Of a DNA stretch of 64,000 nt, positions 55,974-64,000 are shown one piece after another. The stretch spans positions 1-64,000 of the forward strand of contig CANRKO010000014.1 in the NCBI GenBank assembly GCA_947631235.1, given 5' to 3'. The translations under genes and the position numbers were made by a program. Below the pieces are notes generated by a model. It was not told the DNA's origin. It saw only the letters and a list, made by a program, of their open reading frames with translations, and did not search any database. How positions within the stretch are numbered: the first letter of the stretch is position 1; each line of letters begins with the position of its first letter. The stretch comes from an uncultured Clostridia bacterium. GTDB lineage: Bacteria; Bacillota; Clostridia; UBA1381.

Positions 55974-57407
55974 TCAAACTGTAATTTCAACCTCTACGCC
56001 GAGCAAATCCTTGTTTTTTTCGAGCATCGGCTTTACATATTCCGCGAGGAAATCCTCCACCTGCTGCGGTGCGCGTCCAACGTAGTTTTCGGGTTTCATG
56101 ACCGCGTTTATTTCGTCGAGCGTCAGTCCGAACGCGGGGTCTGCCGCGATAAGTTCGGCAAGGTTGTTTTCCTTACCCTCGACCTTGACGGTCTTGCCCG
56201 CCTCCATCGAGTACACACGGATTTTCTCGTGCAAATCCTGTCTGTCGCCGCCCTTTTTGACGGCGTCCATCATTATGTTTTCGGTAGCCATGAACGGTAT
56301 TTCGCGCATGAACTGCTGATATATAACCTTGTCGTAAACGACCAGACCGTCCACGACGTTGATGTACAAGTTGAGTATAGCGTCGACCGCCAGAAACGCC
56401 TCGGGAACGGATATGCGCTTGTTCGCGCTGTCGTCGAGCGTTCTCTCGAACCACTGCGTCGCGGCGGTGATAGCGGGGTTCAGCGCGTCGACTATAACGT
56501 ATCTTGCGAGCGAGCCTATTCTTTCACTTCTCATCGGGTTGCGCTTGTACGCCATCGCCGACGAGCCTATCTGCGATTTCTCGAACGGCTCTTCTATCTG
56601 CTTTAGGTGCTGCAAAAGGCGAATATCGTTAGAGAATTTGTACGCGCTCTGCGCGATAAGGCTCAAAGTGTTGAGCATCTGCGTGTCAAGCTTTCGCGGG
56701 TACGTCTGACCGCTTACGGGGAATGTGTCGGCATAGCCCATTTTCGCGGCGATTTTTCTGTCAAGTTCCTTGCACTTCTCGTGGTCGCCCTCGAAAAGTT
56801 CCATAAAGCTTGCCTGCGTGCCGGTCGTACCCTTGCAGCCCAAAAGCTTAGCCTTTGAAAGCTGATAGTCCACGTCCTCCAAGTCCATCATCAAATCTTC
56901 GAGCCACAGCGTGGCGCGTTTTCCGACGGTGGTCGGCTGTGCGGGCTGGAAGTGCGTGAATGCGAGCGTCGGCAAGTCCTTATTCGCCTCCGCGAATTTC
57001 GCAAGTTCGCCGATAAGGCATACAAGCTTTTTCTTAACGAGCCGCATAGCCTCGGTCATGATTATGATGTCGGTGTTGTCGCCGACGTAGCAGCTTGTCG
57101 CGCCGAGATGTATGATAGGTTTCGCGTCGGGACACTGCACGCCGTATGCGTAAACGTGCGACATAACGTCGTGGCGCACCTCTTTTTCACGCGCCTTCGC
57201 TACGTCGTAGTTTATATCGTAGATATGCTCCTTCATCTGGGCAATCTGCTTGTCGGTTATGTCAAGCCCCAACTCCTGCTCGCTCTCCGCGAGAGCGATC
57301 CATAATTTCCGCCATGTCGAGAATTTCTTGTCCGGCGAGAAAATGTACTGCATCTCCTTCGACGCGTAACGCGAATTTAATGGGCTTTCGTATGTGTTTG
57401 TAGCCAT
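55974..57407 (-). CDS. purB: Adenylosuccinate lyase
   Basis: MATNTYESPLNSRYASKEMQYIFSPDKKFSTWRKLWIALAESEQELGL; GSSAMAYKRNPMRSERIGSLAR. Confidence 0.97.
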   Translation of the reverse strand: MATNTYESPLNSRYASKEMQYIFSPDKKFSTWRKLWIALAESEQELGLDITDKQIAQMKEHIYDINYDVAKAREKEVRHDVMSHVYAYGVQCPDAKPIIHLGATSCYVGDNTDIIIMTEAMRLVKKKLVCLIGELAKFAEANKDLPTLAFTHFQPAQPTTVGKRATLWLEDLMMDLEDVDYQLSKAKLLGCKGTTGTQASFMELFEGDHEKCKELDRKIAAKMGYADTFPVSGQTYPRKLDTQMLNTLSLIAQSAYKFSNDIRLLQHLKQIEEPFEKSQIGSSAMAYKRNPMRSERIGSLARYVIVDALNPAITAATQWFERTLDDSANKRISVPEAFLAVDAILNLYINVVDGLVVYDKVIYQQFMREIPFMATENIMMDAVKKGGDRQDLHEKIRVYSMEAGKTVKVEGKENNLAELIAADPAFGLTLDEINAVMKPENYVGRAPQQVEDFLAEYVKPMLEKNKDLLGVEVEITV

Positions 57408-57522
57408 GTTTTTCTCCTTGTAAATGGGATTTATATGAGTACGGGCTGTCGGGGCGCCAGCCCCTACGGCGCACAATTTTAGAAATACGGGTGTAGGGGA
57501 CGGCGCCTTCGACGTCCCGTTA

Positions 57523-57638
57523 GCCTCCCTTGTCAAAGGGAGGGGGACCGCCGAAGGCGGTGGAGGGATTCACTATAACAATCAAAAAGGAATCCCCCAG
57601 TCACGCTCCGCGTGACAGCCCCCTTTGACAAGGGGGCC
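57523..57638. repeat. R1-related variant repeat
   Basis: GCCTCCCTTGTCAAAGGGAGG...ACCGCCGAAGGCGGT...GTCACGCTCCGCGTGACAGCCCCCTTTGACAAGGGGGCC. Confidence 0.85.
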
Positions 57639-57707
57639 TTCCTTGCGGGCGGATGATATCCGCCCCTACACCTACGCCGCTAATGCGTAGATAAATCACA
57701 ATTTGTA

Positions 57708-58415
57708 TTATAATCCCAATCTTTTAAATACTTCCTCATACGCCTCCTCGACGTTACCGAGGTCGCGGCGGAAACGGTCTTTATCGAGTTTCTCATGCGT
57801 GGTCGCGTCCCACAGACGGCAGGTGTCGGGCGAAATCTCGTCCGCCAGAATAATCTGACCGTCGGGCGTTTTACCGAACTCGATCTTAAAATCAACAAGC
57901 TCGATATTGATACTCTCGAAATACGCCTTCAAAACGTCGTTTACCTTAAACGTCAAATCGGCTATCGTGTCGAGATCCTCTTTTGTCGCCGCGCCAATCG
58001 CGATGATTTGAAGGTCGTTGATCATCGGGTCACCGAGCGCGTCGTCCTTTAAGCAGTATTCGAGCGTGGTGCAGTTAAGCTTTTTGCCTTCCTCTACGCC
58101 GAAACGCTTCGAGAACGAACCTGCCGCGATGTTTCTTATAATAACTTCGAGCGGCACGATCTCAACCTTTTTAACGACCGTCTCTCTGTCGGAAATCTCC
58201 TCGACAAAATGTGTCGGAATACCCTTCTTTTCCATAATCTGCATCAGGAAATTCGACATCTTGTTATTCACAACGCCCTTACCCGCAATCTGTCCCTTTT
58301 TGAGACCGTTGAACGCCGTCGCGTCGTCCTTGTAGTCCACTATGTATAAATTTTCGTCGTCGGTTTTGAAAACCTTTTTTGCCTTGCCTTCGTAAAGCTG
58401 TTCGAGTTTTTTCAT
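57708..58415 (-). CDS. purC: Phosphoribosylaminoimidazole-succinocarboxamide synthase
   Basis: [72 protein letters not shown]. Confidence 0.98.
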   Translation of the reverse strand: MKKLEQLYEGKAKKVFKTDDENLYIVDYKDDATAFNGLKKGQIAGKGVVNNKMSNFLMQIMEKKGIPTHFVEEISDRETVVKKVEIVPLEVIIRNIAAGSFSKRFGVEEGKKLNCTTLEYCLKDDALGDPMINDLQIIAIGAATKEDLDTIADLTFKVNDVLKAYFESINIELVDFKIEFGKTPDGQIILADEISPDTCRLWDATTHEKLDKDRFRRDLGNVEEAYEEVFKRLGL

Positions 58416-58541
58416 TGTTTATCCAATCCTTCCTTGTAAACATAGTTTTACATTTATATTCTACTATAAAGCCGCGGTAAAATCAAGAGCAACATACAAA
58501 TTTATCTTTACAATCGGTATTTTATATGGTATACTGTTTTT

Positions 58542-58708
58542 GCGACTTAAACAATATCCCGTTTCGGATATAAAGTATTTTTTGCATTGCAAAAAATACA
58601 GGCTCTTTTCAAGATACTTTATATCGTATACGAAAAGGATATTGAACTAAGTCGCATTAGTCGAGCCGTGTGTTTTTTAGCGCATGGTTTCGGCTGTGCG
58701 CTTTTTTG
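58542..58708 (+). ncRNA. Orphan sRNA forming a long nested imperfect hairpin
   Basis: Promoter TTTACA-N17-TATACT (58507-58535); GCGACTTA/TAAGTCGC, CAATATCC/GGATATTG, GATATAAAGTAT/ATACTTTATATC; terminator AGCGCA...TGCGCTTTTTT. Confidence 0.55.
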
Positions 58709-58808
58709 TGTTGCGAAACATTTCAATTTATATGAAAAAGGACGCAAAAGCGTCCTTTTTTTGCGTTGATTTTTGCGGGCGGCCAATGACCGCCCCTACG
58801 GTGATTTT

Positions 58809-58961
58809 TCAGCTTGCTTTTTTCTCTCTTTCCAAAATCCGCTGCTTTTCCGCCGCAGCCTCCGCCTCCAGACGGGCGATTTCCGCACGCCGTTCCGCTT
58901 TTGTCATTTTCATGATATACTCGGGAATTATTACTCTGTCATCTAATTTTTCTTCCAACAT
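58809..58961 (-). CDS. 50-aa charged small protein co-directional with the JAB-domain gene
   Basis: MLEEKLDDRVIIPEYIMKMTKAERRAEIARLEAEAAAEKQRILEREKKAS; start directly follows upstream stop (TAAATG). Confidence 0.55.
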   Translation of the reverse strand: MLEEKLDDRVIIPEYIMKMTKAERRAEIARLEAEAAAEKQRILEREKKAS

Positions 58962-59540
58962 TTAAAACACCTCCCAAAAATCTATGTCATGGTTTCTTTT
59001 AATATCTTCAAGGGCTTTTATCTGTGCCTCATCTTCGCTCAAACCCTCATCAAGATAATCACCCACACAAAGGTTATATAACGACTCGCTTACCGATTGA
59101 TCGGAGCGATACCCATATAATTTTCCGTTGTGACATGCGATATATCCGCAATTATAATTGCCTCTGCAGCAGGAATTAAAATCCGCCATACTTGGCGGCA
59201 TACTGCTCGGATGATTATGTATTGCAATTAAATTGACGCCTTTATAGGACGCAACGGACTTTTTTGTTGCGTTTGAATATATGACTTGCTGCTCCGTTTC
59301 GCTGTTTATTTCTCTTGCTATAATCTTTCCCGTATCGCCGTCGATCCAGTACATATCCTCATACAAAGTACCGCTCCTGTGCTTTAGCATTTCCTTTGCC
59401 TTTGCATATAATACGCGGTTCACTTCATCGTTCGGCGTTAAATTGTCGAATTTGCGCCGATATTCGCCGCTTTCGATATATGCGCTGTTTATAAGCGTTG
59501 ACTTGTTTCTTCCGTAACGCTGATTCTCGAGTGCCACCAT
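58962..59540 (-). CDS. JAB/MPN-like metalloprotease-fold protein, likely derived from a phage head/MuF-type protein C-terminus
   Basis: IAIHNHPSSMPPSMADF (HxH...S...D motif); ENQRYGRNKSTLINSAYIESGEYRRKFDNLT. Confidence 0.65.
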   Translation of the reverse strand: MVALENQRYGRNKSTLINSAYIESGEYRRKFDNLTPNDEVNRVLYAKAKEMLKHRSGTLYEDMYWIDGDTGKIIAREINSETEQQVIYSNATKKSVASYKGVNLIAIHNHPSSMPPSMADFNSCCRGNYNCGYIACHNGKLYGYRSDQSVSESLYNLCVGDYLDEGLSEDEAQIKALEDIKRNHDIDFWEVF

Positions 59541-59597
59541 ACCACCCCTCATAATCATTATATCATTTTTTACGCAATTGTCAACGCTTTCGGGTTT

Positions 59598-60932
59598 TTA
59601 CACCAGTTTTTTCTCCTGCCATTTACCCGAGTAATACCGCGCCACGGGTATAGCCGCGCCGGCAGCCCAGGCGAGCGGCGTTGCTATCCATATACCCGTC
59701 GCGCCGAAAAATTTTACGAGTATGTACGCGAACAAAATTCTCGCGCCGAGTTCCGTAATGCCCGACACTGCCGAGGTGTTCACGTCGCCCGCGCCGCGCA
59801 GCACGTTCAGATAACTTCGCATTACGGCTGCGACGAGGTACGCCGTGCTTACTATTGTGAGGTACTCGCCGCCGATTTTTACCGCCTCGGCTGCGGTGTC
59901 GTCGAGGAACATACCGAGCAGCTGCACGCGGAACGTCACTATCGCGGCGGCAATCACGACGCATATGCCGATAAGAGCCGCAAGCGTACGGTACAGTCCC
60001 GTTTTTATTCTGTCAATGTTGTCCGCGCCCATGTTCTGACCGGTGAATACCGACAGCGACATTCCCACCGACACGACCGGCATAATCGCGATAGAGTCAA
60101 TACGCGTCGCGGCGGTATACGCAGCCATCGTCATTGAGCCGAAGGAGTTCACGAGCCGCTGAACGCTCATCGTGCCGAGCGATATAAGGCAGCTTTCGAG
60201 CGACGCGGGCAGACCCGTGCGGAATATTTTAAACACCGTTTCCTTTTTCGCCTTCCATATAATGCCGTCGAGGTTTAATATTTTTCTGTGCCGCACTATA
60301 TGCATGATACAGAACACCGCGCTTATCATCTGCGCTATGACCGTCGCCCAAGCCGCGCCCGCAACGCCCATACGGAACACGACGACGAACAGCAGATCCA
60401 TGCCGACGTTCAGCATAGCCGAAATAATGAGCGCGAACAGCGGCGTTCTGCTGTCGCCGAGACTTCGTAAAACCGCGCCCGACGCGTTGTAAGCCGCTGT
60501 TGTCACCATGAACGCGAAAATAATCGAAATGTAGCGTACCGACTCGTCTATTACGTCGGACGGAGTGTTTAAAATCAGCAGAATACGCCGCGCCAAACAC
60601 ACGCCCGCCGCTGACGTTACAACCGCCATAACGGCTATTATGTACACGAGCGACGCGACCGTCTCGCGCAGCTTTACATAGTCGCGCTTGCCGAAACACT
60701 GCGAGATGATTATGCCCGCACCGTTCGTCATACCCATCATAAAGCATATCGCGAGCGTCATAAGGGTGGACGTCGCGCCGACCGCCGCGAGCGACTGCGC
60801 GCCGACGAATTTTCCGACCACCGCCGCGTCAACAAAATTATATATCTGCTGAAAAATATTTCCTATAAGCATCGGCGCGGAAAACGATAATATCATCTTC
60901 AGCGGGCTGCCCTTCGTCATATCATATATCAT
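59598..60932 (-). CDS. MATE-family efflux transporter
   Basis: GSPLKMILSFSAPMLIGNIFQQIYNFVDAAVVGKFVGAQSLAAVGATSTL; 12-TM profile. Confidence 0.94.
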   Translation of the reverse strand: MIYDMTKGSPLKMILSFSAPMLIGNIFQQIYNFVDAAVVGKFVGAQSLAAVGATSTLMTLAICFMMGMTNGAGIIISQCFGKRDYVKLRETVASLVYIIAVMAVVTSAAGVCLARRILLILNTPSDVIDESVRYISIIFAFMVTTAAYNASGAVLRSLGDSRTPLFALIISAMLNVGMDLLFVVVFRMGVAGAAWATVIAQMISAVFCIMHIVRHRKILNLDGIIWKAKKETVFKIFRTGLPASLESCLISLGTMSVQRLVNSFGSMTMAAYTAATRIDSIAIMPVVSVGMSLSVFTGQNMGADNIDRIKTGLYRTLAALIGICVVIAAAIVTFRVQLLGMFLDDTAAEAVKIGGEYLTIVSTAYLVAAVMRSYLNVLRGAGDVNTSAVSGITELGARILFAYILVKFFGATGIWIATPLAWAAGAAIPVARYYSGKWQEKKLV

Positions 60933-61086
60933 AAATTCCGCCTCTTACGTAAGCAAATTTCCGGCATATTATAGTCCAATATAATATTTATGTCAATAGG
61001 TTGAAAAATTTTTTTCGGTTTGGTATAATAAAAACAACAGAAAAATGAAAAAAAGGACAAAAATCAGACAAAAGGGGGATTTCATA

Positions 61087-62211
61087 ATGAAGGTGCTGCT
61101 GCTGTCGGTTAAGGCGGGCTACGGTCACCACTCGACCGCGAAAGCGATAATAGAGTATTTTGAAAAAAACGGTCACCAATGCGAAATGCTCGACATATTC
61201 GATTACATAAGCCACCGCATAGGCGATTATATAAACGACAGCTATCTGCTTATGACGAAATATATACCGAAAACGTACGGCAAGGCGTACGGCAAGCTGG
61301 CGCAGAAGGACGAGCCTTACGACTACCATTCGCTCATATCGCTGTTTTCGCGGTTCGTGTCGAAAAAGCTGTCGAAGTACGTGAGCGAATATAACCCCGA
61401 TTTTATGATAGGCACGCACAGCTACGCGGGCGTGTGCATGAGCATACTGACCGAAACGGGCGTGACCTCATGCCCGACGGTGGGAATAGTGACGGATTAC
61501 ACCGTTCATCCGCTGTGGGAGAGTACGTTCCTCGACTACTACGTGATACCCGACGAGCTGCTCGCGTCGGAGATGCAGCAGAAGGGTATACCGAAGGATA
61601 AGCTTTTACCGTTCGGCATACCGGTGCGGGAACAGTTTGCGCGCAGAACAGATAAAAAAGAAGCGCGGCGTATGCTCGGTATAGACGATATACCGACGGT
61701 GCTCATAATGATGGGATCGATGGGTTACGGCAACATAAAGCCGCAGCTCGAGTCTATAGACAAAAGCCCGCACGAGTTCCAGATAATCTGCGTGTGCGGG
61801 TCGAACAAAAAGCTTAAAGAATATGTGGACGCGTCGGACTGGACGAAGAGCTTTCACGTTTACGGCTTTACCGACGACGTGGATATTATGATGGACGCGT
61901 CGGACGTTCTGATAACAAAGCCCGGCGGTCTTACGACCTCCGAGGCTTTGAGCAAGGGTATACCGATGATTATTTCAAACCCCATTCCCGGTCAGGAGGA
62001 CAGAAACCTCAATTTCCTCGTGAACACCGGCGCGGCGATTATAACAAACGACACCTTCGGCGTGCAGGACGCTTTGAATATGCTGTTCACAAGTCCGTGG
62101 CGCATACGCATTATGGAGGAAAGCGTGAGCCATATAGGCAAGCCGAACGCGACAGCCGACCTTTATAACTTCGCCGTGTCAAAGACCGCCGCGAAGGAAA
62201 CGGTAATCTGA
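61087..62211 (+). CDS. MGDG synthase/UgtP-like glycosyltransferase
   Basis: MKVLLLSVKAGYGHHSTAKAIIEYF; DVLITKPGGLTTSEALSKGIPMIISNPIPGQE. Confidence 0.9.
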   Translation: MKVLLLSVKAGYGHHSTAKAIIEYFEKNGHQCEMLDIFDYISHRIGDYINDSYLLMTKYIPKTYGKAYGKLAQKDEPYDYHSLISLFSRFVSKKLSKYVSEYNPDFMIGTHSYAGVCMSILTETGVTSCPTVGIVTDYTVHPLWESTFLDYYVIPDELLASEMQQKGIPKDKLLPFGIPVREQFARRTDKKEARRMLGIDDIPTVLIMMGSMGYGNIKPQLESIDKSPHEFQIICVCGSNKKLKEYVDASDWTKSFHVYGFTDDVDIMMDASDVLITKPGGLTTSEALSKGIPMIISNPIPGQEDRNLNFLVNTGAAIITNDTFGVQDALNMLFTSPWRIRIMEESVSHIGKPNATADLYNFAVSKTAAKETVI

Positions 62212-63089
62212 AATTCTCTGCCGCGCAGGTAATTTAAAATTCCCGCGTCGGATATGAAATCGAAATGCAGCTTGTATGACGCAAGCTGTATTTTTTGCGC
62301 CGTTTTCGCGCCGTACTTTTTGTCGCCCGCGAGAGGGTGACCGATGTGCGCCATCTGTGCGCGTATCTGGTGCGTGCGCCCCGTCATAAGCTCGACCTCG
62401 ATAAGCGACAGATTGTCTTTTACGGCAATTCTTTTGTAGCGGAGCTCGGCTTTTTTCGACCCGTCCGTCTCGCCGTCAGTGACGCTTACCTTTTTGTCGC
62501 CGCGTGTAAGGCTCGACGTAATAACGCCTTCCGCGTCCGTTACGCCTTCGGCTACGGCGAGGTAATACTTTTTAACCTCGCGGTTTTTGATTTTTTCGTT
62601 CATTACACGGAGCGCGTCGGCATTTTTCGCGCCGATGATTATTCCCGAAGTGTTGCGGTCGAGACGGTTGCAAAACGCGGGCGCAAAGCTGTGTTCGTTT
62701 TGCGGGTCGTATTCGCCCTTTTTGAGAAGATAGCTTTGCATACGCGAGAGCAGCGTGTCGTCCGTGCCTTTGTCGTCCGAGTGTACGACAAGTCCGGCGG
62801 GCTTGTTTATGAGTATGATGTTGCCGTCCTCGTACACAACGTCAATATCGCTCCTGCCCGCATTGAACTCGCGCGGCTCGTCAAAAAATTCGTCGGCAAA
62901 ATAAAGCGTCAGAACATCGCCGCCTTGTATCACATACGCGCCGTCCTTTACGTGCTTACCGTTCACGCGCACGCAGTTTTTTCTAAGACCCTTGTATAAC
63001 ATTCCCAAAGGCAGACGCGGCATATATTTTGTTATGAATTTGTCGAGACGCTGATTTGCGTCGTTTTTGTTTACCGTTATTTCTCTCAT
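62163..63089 (-). CDS. RluA-family pseudouridine synthase
   Basis: IINKPAGLVVHSD; NRLDRNTSGIIIGAKN; MTGRTHQIRAQMAHIGHPLAGDKKYG. Confidence 0.95.
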   Translation of the reverse strand: MREITVNKNDANQRLDKFITKYMPRLPLGMLYKGLRKNCVRVNGKHVKDGAYVIQGGDVLTLYFADEFFDEPREFNAGRSDIDVVYEDGNIILINKPAGLVVHSDDKGTDDTLLSRMQSYLLKKGEYDPQNEHSFAPAFCNRLDRNTSGIIIGAKNADALRVMNEKIKNREVKKYYLAVAEGVTDAEGVITSSLTRGDKKVSVTDGETDGSKKAELRYKRIAVKDNLSLIEVELMTGRTHQIRAQMAHIGHPLAGDKKYGAKTAQKIQLASYKLHFDFISDAGILNYLRGREFQITVSFAAVFDTAKL

Positions 63090-63188
63090 TTCATTACCCC
63101 GAAAGTAAATTTTTCCGCGGTAAATATTGTATCACAAAAGAAAATATGTTACAATATACTTTGTAAAAAACGAAAAGGAGATATTTGT

Positions 63189-64000
63189 ATGGGATTGTTT
63201 AACGGATATTTAAAGCCCGGACCGGGCGTGGACAAGGACGAGCCCAAAAAGAAAGGGTTTTTCCTGTATATAGACATAATATGGCAGAAAATGGGCAAGC
63301 TTGTGGCTGCGAACTCGCTTTACTCGCTCACGAGCCTTTTGTGGATCGCCGCGCTGTATATGTTTTTCGGTTACCTGTTCATCAGAACGGGCATAGTCGA
63401 TAACGTCACCGAGAACATTCGGCAGGCGGAGGGCTTGACGGCGGAGCAGGCGGCACAGCTCGGCGGCAACGTGGTTGTAATGCTGCAGATATTCTTCTCG
63501 GTCGGCGTGTTCGTGCTGTGGGGCAGCGGCCCGAGCAGCGCGGCTTACGCGTATATTAACCGCTGCTTTACGCGGGGCGAACCCGTATGGGTCGCGAGCG
63601 ACGGCAAGGACAAGTTTCTGGAGAATTTCAAGCAGGGTATGCTCGTTGTGCTTATTGACGCGGTTATACTCGTGTTCGGCGTAAACGCGATGCACTTTTA
63701 TTACAGCTTTTACACCTCGACCGGCAACGTGATATGGCTATTGCCGTCGTATATTATGGTGGTCGTGTTTGTGCTTTACACTATGATGCACTCGTATATA
63801 TATCAGATAATGGTGACGTTTGAGTGTTCGCTTGGCGCGATATACAAAAACGCGCTGCTGCTTTCGATTGCAAAGCTGCCCGGCAATATTCTGACGACAG
63901 CCATAAGCTGCGGATTTTTGTACGCGATATTCATGGTAATAAACTTAAATCCGCTGTTCGCGGCAATAATAGTGCTTGTTTTCGGACTGTGTTTCACGCG
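63189..64000 (+). CDS. DUF624 (YesL-like) membrane protein, truncated by window end
   Basis: MGLFNGYLKPGPGVDKDEPKKKGFFLYIDIIWQKMGKLVAANSLYSL...; open to window end. Confidence 0.75.
   Translation, partial: MGLFNGYLKPGPGVDKDEPKKKGFFLYIDIIWQKMGKLVAANSLYSLTSLLWIAALYMFFGYLFIRTGIVDNVTENIRQAEGLTAEQAAQLGGNVVVMLQIFFSVGVFVLWGSGPSSAAYAYINRCFTRGEPVWVASDGKDKFLENFKQGMLVVLIDAVILVFGVNAMHFYYSFYTSTGNVIWLLPSYIMVVVFVLYTMMHSYIYQIMVTFECSLGAIYKNALLLSIAKLPGNILTTAISCGFLYAIFMVINLNPLFAAIIVLVFGLCFT

Noticed and set aside
58542-58708. Calling the 58.5 kb RNA a 6S RNA
   Set aside because: The hairpin is nearly continuous with only a small asymmetric central bulge. Without a covariance search the 6S assignment is not supportable.
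63985-64000. Third parS (TGTTTCACGCG at window end)
   Set aside because: Diverges from TGTTTCACGTGAAACA at position 10, lies in coding sequence, and is cut by the window edge.

Overview
This 64 kb window is an origin-proximal segment of a low-to-mid GC, endospore-forming Bacillota (Clostridia-like) chromosome. It holds the 5' two-thirds of a 16S rRNA gene (minus strand), rpoBC, and dnaA-dnaN. A BUS-like oriC unwinding element (GC cluster + DnaA-trio + AT-rich DUE) lies between dnaA and dnaN. There is also rnpB, soj/parA-parB with two perfect parS sites, a gerA-type germination operon, spmAB, a glycolytic block (gpmI, tpiA, pgk), purA/purB/purC, aroF-pheA, tyrA, queF-queC, coaBC and serS. The most interesting material is intergenic. 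(1) Two loci unrelated in primary sequence (about 17.2-17.6 kb and 33.2-33.5 kb) share one type I toxin-antitoxin-like blueprint: a promoter with a 17-nt spacer, a 5' hairpin, a leader whose reverse complement recurs at the 3' end, an SD-sequestering hairpin, a 28-aa hydrophobic micro-ORF, a terminator hairpin, and a strong convergent promoter for an antisense RNA. (2) A free-standing, promoter- and terminator-equipped RNA resembles the 3' domain of 5S rRNA but lacks a normal helix III region. (3) Two further orphan sRNA candidates have near-consensus promoters. (4) Families of modular palindromic intergenic repeats show compensatory stem changes between copies, and hairpins have inserted inside other hairpins. 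Product names come from reading the translations. No database search, folding or alignment program was run.
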